A stretch of 64,000 nt of DNA from Volutella citrinella (Eukaryota > Ascomycota > Sordariomycetes > Hypocreales > Nectriaceae): contig JAWZSP010000007.1 of the NCBI GenBank assembly GCA_034401135.1, forward strand, positions 3,286,001 through 3,350,000, in the 5' to 3' direction. The notes below the pieces were generated by a model that was not told where the DNA came from, ran no database searches, and saw nothing but the letters and a program-made list of their open reading frames with translations. The stretch's first letter is position 1. Every line of letters begins with the position of its first letter. Made by a program: the position numbers and the translations under genes. Shown here one piece after another: positions 53,385 through 64,000 of this stretch.

Positions 53385-54486
53385 GCCGTTTTTGACTGAA
53401 AGGGCGGCTGAAAGTTGGAAGAAGAGCGAGGCAGGCGTCGGTCATTGAATCTGGCAGCTTGACGTTCTTGATGCAAGGCAGGGCAATGGTGGCATGCGGG
53501 AGGTTGAACGGGCCGGGGCGGGAGCATGTCGGCAACGTGGTTTGGAATGTGGGGAGGGCGATCCGATGCCTGGGCAGAATGGCAGATTAGGCAGATGAAA
53601 CGTCGGACAGTTGGTCTCTATCAACGGGGCGCCAAAAGCCGTGCTGTGTCTCAAACTCTGTCGAATGTCGCCTGAGCACCTCCAACTCCAAACGGAGGCA
53701 AGTTGGCAAGCTCGGAGCTCTGGGGCCATTGGGACGTGGGATTTCGTGGGGGAGAGCCCTGTCGGCCATGTGCGCCAGGGGCGACAATCCATTCGGCAGG
53801 CCGCCCGCCCCGGCCTGATCCCTGTCGAGTGATCGAGACTATCGCGCAGTATGCCTTGTGTGGCGGCGAGGGCAGGGCGAAGCGACCACTTGCGTCGACC
53901 CGCACCACTCGCCCCTTGTCGTCTTCTGTCCAAATCCGCCGGGGGGGTGGCATCCGGCAGGCTTGCATTCCGGCTAAAGCGTCGACGATGCGTCACGCGA
54001 CGGCTGTGGTTGGGTGTGAGGAGTCAACGGCTGAGATTGTGTCGGCGGAGAGCGAGTCGGGACGCGCCTGGAGGCTGAAGAGCACGGTGAGAACCTGCAG
54101 GCTGCAGCCCTGGACGGTGAAGTGAGCGCATCCTGCCCGACCCTTGCTGCTTGCTTGCTCTCCTGGGCGAACCAATGCAGCCGGCTGGAATTAGTGGCAC
54201 GACGAGGGCGGCGAGGCTGCTGACCCAGTTGTCGGTCCTTTGCAAGGTTAGGTTGCTTGTTGGGGGAGGTGCGCATGCGTGCTCGGGAAATCGGAAGGAC
54301 CAGTGCAGGTTAATAAAGGGCTGCTGGCCTGTTGCCTCCCCTGCCTGCCCTCCGCCGCTCTACTACGTACAGGCCTGCAGCTCTGCTCCATGCCGCACGC
54401 AGAGGCCATAATTGAGAGCCGCCCACTATCGATTGACACGCAACCGTCCCTCTGCATGTCCTGTCCTGTCGCCCGAGCAAGCAGTG
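53385..54486. other. Intergenic region
   Basis: About 1.1 kb of GC-rich sequence with overlapping frames on both strands but no motif. It should hold the 3' UTR of the Hsp70-like gene and the promoter of the membrane protein. Confidence 0.5.
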
Positions 54487-57400
54487 ATGCTGCGGCAACC
54501 ATCCGTACCCAAGGCAAAGGCCAGGACGAGGCGGCGGCGACGGCGAGAGAGGCCTAGGCTAGCAGTAACGGCGCTCGCAGTCTGCTTCTTGGCCGTTCCA
54601 TGTGGCGCCTTGATCCCAAAAGAGTTCGCTATCGAGGATGGCCGGGACTGTTCCGCCAACATCTCTTGCAAAGACCTACACAAGGCGCACTGGGATCGCC
54701 CGACATGCGCCGCCAATATCCTCGCCTTTAAGCGACGGGACGAAGACTTCGCGAGCAAGTTTGGAAACGAAAAGTACTTCGAGCGGGACGAAAACGGCAC
54801 CCTCTCCGACTCATGGGAGCGCATGGTGGTGACGCTCGAGGGCTGCCACACCTTCTGTGGCCAGTCGACCTTCTACTGGGACGCCATTCCTCGACTGACG
54901 ACTTGGGTGATCCCCGTCGTCCTGCTTCTCAGCAACATTGAGCTGAGCCCTATCGACAAGCGCCGCTTCACCACCATCATCCACGCCGTCGGCGACCCCA
55001 TCGACAGCTTCTGGAGCATCCTCCACAAGATGTACGTTTGGCAGCGCCTCTACGCCATCGGGCTGAGGCGCTGCCTGAAGCAGGACGGCATAATCAACAA
55101 CTGGCCTAACTTAATCACCCGCTGGCGCGGGCGATTCCATCGCTGGGTCATGGGCTGGGCCCTTTGGTTGCTCAAGTGGCGCAAGCGACTACGACGATGG
55201 TCGCTCTGGTGGCAGAAGCGCCTCTCGTCGAACCCGACAATGAGGCAGGGGACAACGGTCGCCACAACAGAGGACCAGGCCAACGACCAGCCGGGTAGAG
55301 CCCAGGGCGCCCAGGATGACAACACTGATGACCCGGCAGAGGAGGACGAGAAGCTGCTCGACCGGAGCCTGCACGACGACTACGGCTCGGCCTTTGACCG
55401 CGCGCGCGTAATCGCCACGGTTCTCGCCGGCTTCGAGGAGATCAGCGGCCCCGAGACGCACACCGAGAACTACTACCCGATGCTCATGGACGAGCTGGGC
55501 CGCATTGGACACCGGAACCAGTCGCCTGCCGCTTGGAGAGAGTGGCGTCGCTGCGCCCGAGTGCTAGCCGACGCGCGCACCAACGAGTTCCTGCGCACCC
55601 TGCTGGCCATCTTCATTTACGTCTTCAATGTCGTTGCTGCGCTGTACGAGGAGGTCGGAGGCGGCAACACGTCCAAGCCGGGCGGTCGCATCGGCAGCGC
55701 CGTCTTTCTCATGTGGTTGGTGCCGCTGGCGCTCCTCAGTAACACTGTCGGCGCCTTCACCAGCCGTCGCACCTGCTTGACTATCATGCACCAGTTTGTG
55801 CGAGATGCAAAGTATGCCATGAGGAAGGAGAGGGAAGCAATGGAGGAGCAGCAAAACGGCGATGCTGAGAGGGCAGCAGCAGCAGCAGCGTCGGAGAGGA
55901 GAACTGCGGAGCACCGATCGAGAGAAGCATCGAGGTCTCCAGGCCGTCGAAACACAGTAGTGAGCCCTGACGACATAACCTTCCATCCACTTCCCAGCCC
56001 AGCCCTGGAGAATCCCAACCCAAACGGCGTGACGATGCTGAGCGACTTTTACTTGCCGCGCTCGCCTCCCGTGAGCCAGGCGCGCACGATAACCCACGAG
56101 CGGCCGTCGCCTACCCCGTCGGCAACGAGCCGGACCAGTATTGAGACGGAGACGGAACCGACACAGCCGCCCGCGCAGGCCAGGACCCCCGGCTCTTATC
56201 TCTCCGTTGATACGCGCAGGCGGCACTCTCGCTCTCACTCTGATCACCACGCTGGCAGACGGCCTCGCGTGCGACACACGTCGGGGACAACAGTCCACTT
56301 CGAGGACGATGAGGAGGACATCACGAACGAGGCGCTTCAGGACGTTTTGCTTCACGACCTCGCACAGCCATACAACCCCCCAAGCGCGGGCTCATCGATC
56401 ATGAGCCCTTATGACGAGGCAGGGCCGTCTCTGTCTCCAATAATCCGCCGCCAAGCAACGATGCGCCGACCAAGGGCGGCGTCATCAAATACTAGCCCCC
56501 TGGCTACCTTCGACGACATGCCCCCCTACAACCTACCCACGCCAACTCTGCCCGCCCGTTCGAATCCATCTTACTACAACGCGAGCATGATCGCTGAGGC
56601 CGGGTCCGCTTACGCCTCCGTACCCAGCCGCCCGACGTCGGACGTCGATCCCAGGGAGCGGCGTCCAACCAACAGTACCGACCTGGGCACACCTCTCCAA
56701 GTGACTGCAAGCGAAAACGGCAGCCAGGCTCCACTGCTTGGTCGAGACGAGCCGACAAGGCCGCAGTTCTTCGCCCCCAACTACGAGGACGTACCGGTGC
56801 CGCAGCGCATCGTTGAGCCCGGCGAATCGGACTCAGACGGCGACGGAGACGACGACGACGGGGTGGAGAAGATCAACATCCTGCCCGAGACGTCCTGGAG
56901 GCGCTATTTTTCCTGGATGCACCCCCTCGGGGCCATCTACACGTACCGCCCGTGGAAGGTGGCGTACCGATCCATCTCCATCAAGACGGACGAGCCGTAC
57001 GCCTCCAACTGGTACCTGTTCCTCCTGGGCATCTTCCCCATACTCGTGAGCGCCGTTGGGGCCTTCCTAATCATGTGGAACGCCGTGCCCGTGGGCTGGT
57101 CGTGCCGCCACGTGTGGGTGGTGGGCGTGCCAGTCTTCTGGCTCTTCAGCGTGGCCATCACGACATGGCTACACACCAAGCCGCCGATGTCGTTGAGCAA
57201 CCGCACGGTGTGGGTGCTAGTGCTGGCCAAGGACACCATCATCGGGCTCGGTGGTCTGGCCATCGTCTTCCTGTCCACGTCGGGCGTCTTCAACAACTGC
57301 TACTGCTGGAGCTCCTACATGTGGCACCGCTTCCTCAAGGACGACTGGGGACGGAAGGCGTACGTGACGCTGAGCACCGAGGAGAAGTACGGCACGAATG

Positions 57401-57759
57401 CGATTGACATCTACACTCCGGTGGTCTTCGCTTGCCTGGGAGCCCAGCTGCTCTTCTTCGCATACGTGGTGGGCCTGTGGTGGGACGGCATCTACGTGGT
57501 GCGGTGGAACGAAGAGCGGTGCTCGTACGAGTGGCGCCAGGAGGTGGCTCACGGCAGCAACTGGATCACACACGACGAAACCAACTACCTGGTGTTTTGG
57601 TATGACGCCAAGAAGTACAGGTCGCAGGAGAGGAAGCGGGCGCGCAGGAGCTTCACGTACCGGAGGAACTCGAGCGTCGCGAGCAGGTCCCCGTTCCTGT
57701 CCCCGTACCTTACGGCCCTGTGGGTTCGGCTCAGCCCGAGGCGCAGGGCGCCTGGATGA
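54487..57759 (+). CDS. Large fungal membrane protein of unknown function
   Basis: A single exon of 1,090 residues. The first in-frame ATG is at 54487, shortly before a hydrophobic leader (LAVTALAVCFLAVPCGALIP, residues about 24-43). A lumenal or outer Cys-containing segment follows, then membrane segments at about 137-153, 368-387 and 403-425. Residues about 440-810 are low-complexity, Ser/Pro/Arg-rich and probably disordered, with an acidic run (SDSDGDGDDDDGVEK) at the end. Further membrane segments lie at about 842-864, 875-895, 908-935 and 975-1002. The C-terminal tail is very basic. The layout is known from conserved but uncharacterised ascomycete proteins. No transport or enzyme motif is visible. 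The long disordered loop with many Ser-Pro and Arg-x-x-Ser sites could be a target of phosphorylation. Confidence 0.88.
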   Translation: MLRQPSVPKAKARTRRRRRRERPRLAVTALAVCFLAVPCGALIPKEFAIEDGRDCSANISCKDLHKAHWDRPTCAANILAFKRRDEDFASKFGNEKYFERDENGTLSDSWERMVVTLEGCHTFCGQSTFYWDAIPRLTTWVIPVVLLLSNIELSPIDKRRFTTIIHAVGDPIDSFWSILHKMYVWQRLYAIGLRRCLKQDGIINNWPNLITRWRGRFHRWVMGWALWLLKWRKRLRRWSLWWQKRLSSNPTMRQGTTVATTEDQANDQPGRAQGAQDDNTDDPAEEDEKLLDRSLHDDYGSAFDRARVIATVLAGFEEISGPETHTENYYPMLMDELGRIGHRNQSPAAWREWRRCARVLADARTNEFLRTLLAIFIYVFNVVAALYEEVGGGNTSKPGGRIGSAVFLMWLVPLALLSNTVGAFTSRRTCLTIMHQFVRDAKYAMRKEREAMEEQQNGDAERAAAAAASERRTAEHRSREASRSPGRRNTVVSPDDITFHPLPSPALENPNPNGVTMLSDFYLPRSPPVSQARTITHERPSPTPSATSRTSIETETEPTQPPAQARTPGSYLSVDTRRRHSRSHSDHHAGRRPRVRHTSGTTVHFEDDEEDITNEALQDVLLHDLAQPYNPPSAGSSIMSPYDEAGPSLSPIIRRQATMRRPRAASSNTSPLATFDDMPPYNLPTPTLPARSNPSYYNASMIAEAGSAYASVPSRPTSDVDPRERRPTNSTDLGTPLQVTASENGSQAPLLGRDEPTRPQFFAPNYEDVPVPQRIVEPGESDSDGDGDDDDGVEKINILPETSWRRYFSWMHPLGAIYTYRPWKVAYRSISIKTDEPYASNWYLFLLGIFPILVSAVGAFLIMWNAVPVGWSCRHVWVVGVPVFWLFSVAITTWLHTKPPMSLSNRTVWVLVLAKDTIIGLGGLAIVFLSTSGVFNNCYCWSSYMWHRFLKDDWGRKAYVTLSTEEKYGTNAIDIYTPVVFACLGAQLLFFAYVVGLWWDGIYVVRWNEERCSYEWRQEVAHGSNWITHDETNYLVFWYDAKKYRSQERKRARRSFTYRRNSSVASRSPFLSPYLTALWVRLSPRRRAPG

Positions 57760-57953
57760 TGGTAGGGCGATTTGATAACACCAGGTTCGCCCTATGGCAA
57801 TGCTGAGGAATCAATAGAAACAAAGGCGATTTCCAACGTGTTGTATTCAACGTGCCGAGGCCATGCGCTGACGGGACAGCGTTTGATATAGACAACAACT
57901 TTCTAAATAATACGCATTAATCAAACCAACACAAAGCCTCGTCCACGCTGCGC

Positions 57954-58757
57954 CTAGTACACTTTCTTAATAGGCGTCTTGATATACTTGTCCAGAAAGT
58001 TTGGCCCATTCCTCTTCTCGTACACGGCCTGAGCAAACGCCTTGGCCACCATGGTTGCGCCCTTCCTGCTCGTGTGGATGTCGTCCCTGGGGAAGTAGGA
58101 GTCGACGACGTTCCTCCCGAGCCTCCGGTACATGTCGACAACGACCTGGAAGTGGTTTACGTACAGCACGCCGTCGAGCGCATCGGCCACGTCCTGTTGG
58201 TACCGAACAAAGGGGGTCGGTCTCGGGTTGAAGGACCCGCCGGCCCACGGGTTCTCGGGCGTCTGCGAGGCGAGCAGGACTTTGCCTCCCTTGCGCGTGA
58301 TGAGCTCGGCGCCCGCGCGGATGTACCAGCTGAAGGTGTGGACGCGCTCGCCCGTCCTGCTCGACCTGCATGTCCTGTCGAAGCCGCGGCCGGGGCAGGC
58401 GGCGCGGCCGTCGTCATTCACCTCCACGTCGGCCTTTGCGTCGTTGTGGCCAAATTCGATGACGACGACGTCACCCGGCCGGATGGAGTCGGCGATGGCC
58501 CTGAAGTTTCCCTGGTTGAGGTAGCTCCTGGCCGACCTCCCGCTGATGGCGCGGTTCACGACCCTGAGCTTGGTGAGGCCGGCAAAGTAGTTGCCCCACC
58601 CGTTCACCTGTGTCTCGGGGTTCTTTTTCACCTTGTCCTCCATCGTGCTGTCTCCGGCCAAGTAGACCGTTGGGTCGGCTCTCGTGTAGAGCTTCTTGGG
58701 TAGGGCTGTGGCTCGGACGGCGCACAGGGCCACCACGAGAGATGGGAGCAACTTCAT
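57954..58757 (-). CDS. Rhamnogalacturonan acetylesterase (CE12, SGNH hydrolase)
   Basis: A single exon of 267 residues. The signal peptide is MKLLPSLVVALCAVRATA. Catalytic blocks of SGNH hydrolases are in order: block I TVYLAGDSTMED with the nucleophile serine, block II NRAISGRSARSY with the oxyanion glycine, block III EFGHND with the asparagine, and block V DDIHTSRKG with the catalytic aspartate and histidine. The length and the GDSTM and DDIHTS motifs fit carbohydrate esterase family 12, which removes acetyl groups from the rhamnogalacturonan backbone of plant pectin. The protein is secreted and suggests contact with plant material. The gene is convergent with the membrane-protein gene, 194 bp away. 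Confidence 0.92.
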   Translation of the reverse strand: MKLLPSLVVALCAVRATALPKKLYTRADPTVYLAGDSTMEDKVKKNPETQVNGWGNYFAGLTKLRVVNRAISGRSARSYLNQGNFRAIADSIRPGDVVVIEFGHNDAKADVEVNDDGRAACPGRGFDRTCRSSRTGERVHTFSWYIRAGAELITRKGGKVLLASQTPENPWAGGSFNPRPTPFVRYQQDVADALDGVLYVNHFQVVVDMYRRLGRNVVDSYFPRDDIHTSRKGATMVAKAFAQAVYEKRNGPNFLDKYIKTPIKKVY

Positions 58758-58803
58758 GCTGGGTAGCTATGCGAGAGCAAGGGGTGTGCCAGATAGCCCT
58801 GAT

Positions 58804-58809
58804 CTATAT
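58804..58809 (-). promoter_or_regulatory. TATA-like element of the acetylesterase gene
   Basis: The sequence tatata lies about 47 bp upstream of the ATG at 58757. Confidence 0.45.
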
Positions 58810-61800
58810 AGTACTGCACGTATGATTAAGACGGGGTAGAAATGGAGCGGCAGTAGCTGTGAGCAGAGAGTGAGAGGGGGGTCGAGGATAATCTATACTG
58901 GTGCTCGGCTTCGTCGGAAAGGAGCGTATCGGATCTAGAGCGACTGATCTTGGACTGATCGATAACGAGAGGTAGCCGACAGACACAAGAAATCAAGTAG
59001 GTTCAGATCGAGGGAGGCTACTTGAAGCAACAAGAAGACGGGTTGCACTAATGCTCCATTAGGCCTCCATCTCGTGGTGGAGGGGGGCGCCGCTCCTCTA
59101 GATGCCACTCATCACTTGGGAATGAAGATGCCAGAGTGGGCATGGCTTGGCGTCCCTAAAAGCGCCCTGCGTGTTAGTCCTGCCGTTTCCAGAGCTGTGC
59201 CGACATGTCCCAGGCCCAAGGAGGGCGAGGGTCAATCTCGTGATGATCCAACGGCGGGGGGGCATACGGCCTGCCGTTCAGGTTTGGCAACTTTGAGGAG
59301 CATTTCTTCGAGTTCGAGTGCCCTATGCTTGGCTCCAGTCGTACGGGCCTTGTCTGTCTGAACTACTCGTGGCTAATAGTAAGCGTCTCTCTACGGTCTG
59401 TCGTCAATGCTCAGCTTACAATATCCCCATCCGCTGCTATGTCCAAGGCACTGCTCGCGAGACATCGAGGATCTAGAGCTGATAGCCCTGCAATCTAGAG
59501 AATTTCAAACTGCCGCTAGAGTGCAGACTGGCTCTGCTCGGATCCTACGCGCCATTTTAAGCTTCTTTCGGGGCGGTGTTGTTGGTCCCACGTCTATCCC
59601 CCGTTTGATAACCGACGGCTGCGGGTGGGGTTCCGTTACGACACCATCGATTTCGGCGCAAAGCGAACCTGTTCATTTTTGAGATTCCTCCATCGCGGAT
59701 GCACCGGCTGAGCAAGGGCTGGCTCTACGGTGTGTCAAGTTCGGAACCATGTATGTGGTGGATGCAACTAAACCCTCGCCATAATGGGCGGTGACAACTT
59801 TGAAGACCACCCCTTTGAAGCGCAGTAACGCCTGGGTTTCTGCATCTCGTCCCACCCGCAAGCCACAGCCCTACGCCCGGATGCTGGGTTCGGGGATGCT
59901 GCGCGCAACGGCTCCGAGAATAGCCATTCAACTCCCGGTTGCCGGTGGCTGCAGCGGCCCCACCAAAAGCCGCCGTTGGCCCGCATGCCGTGGAAACGTG
60001 GAACTTTGGCGCTTGGTAAGGGTCCAGGAGATGCCACTATTTAATTTCATTCACCCACCTTGTGCTTGTTTCGCCGCTGGGAGCAAAGGTAGACGCCCGA
60101 GGCGCGTCATGGGCACGCAATAACCCCGGCCGCCTTTGGTGCTGTTGCCGGTGAGCGACAGAGTCTAGCCCATGGACATACTAAAGCCAGGCGCCACGAG
60201 GCAGCTCCGAGAGCAGGCTACCATGTCCCCGGATTTCTCTTCCCGAGCAGCGTCTAATAAACTATTGTAGGTTACCGGGAAGGGCTCTTAAGATCGGGGA
60301 AGAGGCTCAGGCCAGACCTAAATTGGATGTTTGTCAACTCTACTCAGAATCGTTGACGCAACACATCCTAGCCAACCAGCGCATGCCCAGATGGCCGGGT
60401 AGTTCATCGCACCTCTGGATCTCGGAAGACGGCGCCATGTTTCTCCATCGCCAATATCACTTGGTTGTCAGACTGATGTCGTTGCTGGCGATTGCGGCCA
60501 AGTATTAACATATGCCTCGCCTTAGTCTTCTTTGGTCGCCCTCGAAGCGCTTGGCACCCTCTTCAAGCGACGTTCCAAAGAGCTGTGGTCAAGCGCGTTT
60601 CAGAGGCGACGCCACGGATACTGGCCACCAGTACTCCTCTTGGGTACTAAAAAGATGGAGATTCTGGGCGTAACAATCCTATGGTCGTGGATCAATACAT
60701 GCCGTAAATGTTCCGGATTGAAGGTTAGAAACTCACTATTCGAGAGCTTTAGACGCAACATCTTGTAAGATCGAGGAGGATTTAGTACAAGAAACGATCG
60801 AAAGGTGCAAGCATGCTACCCTGTCGATATATGCTCTTGAAGCTAGAAGAGAAAAACAATTGAAGTTGAAACAAATAGTTGGCATGTTTGCAAGGCCTTG
60901 CAAGAATGTGCTATCGTCCGAGGGATGGATTAATGCTGGTGATTTGGCCCATTGATGTTCTAAATTTCTGGAAGATCTCTCACGATGGCGTCGCGGCTGT
61001 GAGGGTCATGGCGTCAATGGCCTCTGCTCAACACTTTTCAAACCCAAATCAGTTCAGGGCACTCTTGCTCGCGTCTCATTGGGGAAATATCACACAAACT
61101 CCAGCATCGGTATTTCATCATCCATCTGTAGTAGAACCTTATACATAGTCTAAGTAAACGTATCATTTAACGGGAGATACCACACCCTGTGTCTTTCGTG
61201 TTCTTGGCCATGGCCATCTCGCCTTGGGCTCAGCAGTTCAACTTTACGACGGCTGCTGTCAAAGCTGGCCAATTCAGTGAGGATAGCAGGCCGAATGGAA
61301 CCATAACATCGTCTTCGGGTACCACAGCATAACGAAACCCATCTGACTTGTGGGCAAGCCGGACTAGTAGGCGATCGTGACGGCCTAGGAAACATCGCAC
61401 GCTAGCGTAGGGGAGAAACGAAAATTGAAAGTTGGCATGCTGCTTGTCGCTCATCATAATCTTGGAACGGTTACGTTGGTGTATGAAGCTAGTCAAACTT
61501 CAAAGGCCAATTGGGATAAGGCATGGCAATGCAACAGCGCAAAAGGGACAATCCAATCTAGGGAGGCATGCTACTGCTGCTGATGGTTGTGCTCCCGATA
61601 CCAGTGTGAGCTATCATGACCGCTCCCTCGGCATGGGTGATCAACCAGCTGGTGAGTGCAACAAGCAAAAGTGGGCTGACATCCAGGCTGATCAATTCAG
61701 CATCCCTGTATTACACATGATGCACGGCGCTAGAGGAGCAACTCGGGAGATACGAGCGCATCAGAAGGCTCACGGGGCTGCGACACCGACAGTTTAAGCT

Positions 61801-64000
61801 CAGGGTCTGGTGGCACCCGAGGCAATGGGAAACGGTACGCAACCCAAGAGCAGGGACGGGGAGAGCGAGGAAACGTTACATGGCTGGCGGGTGGAGGCCC
61901 ACCATGTGGAGTGGTGCTGGTTTCACGCGGATGCGGCATAGCGCTGCGGCCGCTAAACACGAGGGCCAGTGCTATCTGGGACCCTGAGCCTGTCCGTTTG
62001 GTTGTGTGCCTGAGCCTCGGAGCGTTGGATTGTGTGCCATGCTGATTGTTGATCTAATTCAGGGTTGTGCCAAAGCGCGAAGCCGCGAGACAAGGGCCTA
62101 GCACGGGCGCTGCCGCCAGACGCAGAAGGAAGTCTTGGATGTCTTGCCCAGTTTTCGCGCCAAAGAGACGATGGAATAAGCCATGGCGGCCATGTCAGCG
62201 ACGATGCTGATCCAGTTCTCGTATTCTGGCTCGGCCGAGAATAGCCAGTCAGTCGGTCAAACAATCTCTGTCAGTCACCAGTTAGTGATGTGGCGATCAG
62301 TGAGTGAGCTGACTGCCGCCAGCCAGGGCAGGGCATGCCTGTGGGTTGGTCCCGGATTCCCTCATTTCCACTCGATGAGACGGCACTCGACCAGGCGATC
62401 AATCTGTGGGCGCCATCACATCGGTGTTCTCAGCGGCTCTCCTGCCCAGGTCACGAGACTCGCAGATGGTTGGATGCACGCAGCCAGCTGAGGTCGGCAT
62501 TGTCCGTAGACAAAAGGCAAATGGCATTCACAAACGCAATGGCGCTGATGGATGGAGCTGGATGGAGGAGGGCGACCAGCCACCAAGCGATTGAGTGAGG
62601 GCAACAAACGGCACCTTCCTTTTTCGCACGCCACACGGTACAACATCAGTAGAAGGCGCTGCCCAAGCAAATCAACAACGTCCTTGCAGTGGGGCTTCAA
62701 CAGCAGCCAATAAGAGCCTGACCGAATCGGGCCTTTGCCCAGTGCGGAGCATCGATGGATCTGGGGAAGGAGAGGTGGCGCTGGGGGAGGCACACAAGCA
62801 GAGAGGAGCGCCTGCCCACGGCCACAGTTACTGCCCGAGCTACAGCACTGACAGAGACCGTCTTGATTGCTCGGCAGGTGCAGTGCTGGGCATCGCAATG
62901 CAACCGTACGCTGCACGCGACCGCTATGACTTTTGGAGGGCATGGATTTCGTGATGCCGGCTTCCAGCTTCAAGCATCTGCCCTGGCATTGCACAAGCCC
63001 TCAATGGATGGGCCCAGCACACTGTTCTGCTGCTGTCACACGACATGCTCCTTTGCTTGCTTATTTGACAAGGACAGCTGCAGAGTCAGGCGCAACGACG
63101 GCCCTTTCGTCTCGTCTCATTCCAACTCCCGACAGCTCGTCCCACCGACGTTTCGTCGCCCCACGCGGAGCTGGGCTAGCCTGAGCCGAGCTGGGCCGGG
63201 CTGAAGGCTGGAATTGCAAAATAGATAGGCTCACTGCATGCTCTCAGCTTCGACACCGAGCCGGGACGATGCCATACTGCAAGTACGACGTAACGGCAAG
63301 CTCGTCGTGCCTCGTATCCTCGCACCAGCCATCATGAGCGACGGGAGTAACAACAACGGCACTGGCATGGGATGGGGCAATGACAACGGCAACGGCAATG
63401 GCACGGCTACTGTGCATGCAGCGAAGCAGCACTATCTCGGTGACATCAGCCAATCGCCCGCTTCTCCACGCAACCATCCCGATAACAGAGTCAGACGCCT
63501 CTTCCCTTTCCTCCCTCGCGTCCCCCTCCCACCCCCGCGCTGTCACGTAGTGCGAAGAGTCATGTCCGATCCGACCCATCCCTGCGCTGCCCTTGGCACC
63601 ACCACGGCCGCCCAGTGATCGGCAGCTCCCCTGTCACTGCACCGGGGCCGCTCGGGTCAAGAACGGCACTCGCACCGTCCACTGGCACCGACACTCGACA
63701 AGCTCCAGCGGGACCGTTTGACTCCTGTACTGTGACAAAGGTTGATTGCTACCTGCCATCGAACCCCCCGGTCTCCTTTTGTGGGTTGCTTCTGATACCG
63801 TGTCACGCACACGCGACCCAGCCAGCCCCGGCCGGGCACACAGTGCTTTTGCGTCACCTGGTCGCTTCGTCTACTTTTATCTCCAGATCGGCACTCGAGC
63901 CACCAGAATTTTATTTCCCCAGCTCTCTACCAATCCTGCAATCAATTCAAGCCGAGTCGCGAGGCGTCTCCCTTTCGATCGTCTCGTTTCTGGACAAGCT
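58810..64000. other. Gene-poor right end (5.2 kb)
   Basis: No gene I can support. Open frames are short, overlap on both strands and have no motif. The region 59,700-61,500 is AT-richer and may contain decayed sequence. From about 63,880 to the edge the plus strand has C/T-rich sequence (for example ttatttccccagctctctacc), which looks like the leader of a gene that starts beyond the window. Confidence 0.5.

Noticed and set aside
63238..63618. 126-codon frame with Asn/Gly repeats
   Set aside because: The Asn/Gly stretch is a translation of a short aacggc-type repeat. No start context or motif supports a gene.
1..64000. CRISPR arrays, bacterial operons or ribosome binding sites
   Set aside because: The window is nuclear DNA of a fungus with spliced genes. 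I saw no spaced repeats of the CRISPR type.

Overview
This is a 64 kb window of GC-rich nuclear DNA from a filamentous ascomycete, most likely a sordariomycete and perhaps Hypocreales (the order is an inference). The evidence is short introns of about 48-100 bp with GT...AG ends and CTAAC-like branch points, pyrimidine-rich leaders, monocistronic genes, and typical fungal families: LaeA-like methyltransferase, Dal5-like and sugar-porter MFS transporters, a 2EXR protein, NmrA-like and HSPA12-like proteins. All gene models were built by hand from the sequence; exon phases were checked to close.

Layout. 1-8.5 kb looks accessory: the 3' end of an unknown gene, an eight-exon ITR-like sugar/polyol transporter, a nine-exon LaeA-like methyltransferase and a secreted NPP1-like protein. 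8.8-13.8 kb is one intronless gene for a secreted cysteine-rich repeat protein of 1,651 residues. 13.8-18.4 kb is gene-poor. 18.4-22 kb has a small Cys-rich membrane-anchored protein, a 2EXR protein, a doubtful small gene and an orphan WD40-like tail that resembles the C-terminus of a fungal NLR. 22.5-27 kb holds a divergent pair: a Dal5-like anion transporter and an FMN-dependent DszA/NtaA-type monooxygenase, which probably form an uptake and degradation module. 27-44 kb is mostly housekeeping: mitochondrial Isa1, a small alkylguanine transferase, succinyl-CoA ligase beta, a small 93-residue protein behind a 5.3 kb gene-free stretch, a ketosamine-3-kinase-like protein and ESCRT-III Vps20.

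44.7-58.8 kb holds a Rix7-like double AAA ATPase whose first ATPase module is degenerate, an NmrA-like protein with a 22-bp repeat array in its leader, a coiled-coil protein divergent from an HSPA12-like Hsp70 (which carries an in-frame TAG before a coherent C-terminal extension), an unknown 1,090-residue membrane protein and a rhamnogalacturonan acetylesterase (CE12). 58.8-64 kb has no gene I can support. 

The items I find most worth following are the Cys-rich giant, the Dal5/monooxygenase module with its repeated GACATGC sites, the Rix7-like ATPase with a broken D1 site, and the coiled-coil/Hsp70-like pair with the in-frame stop.
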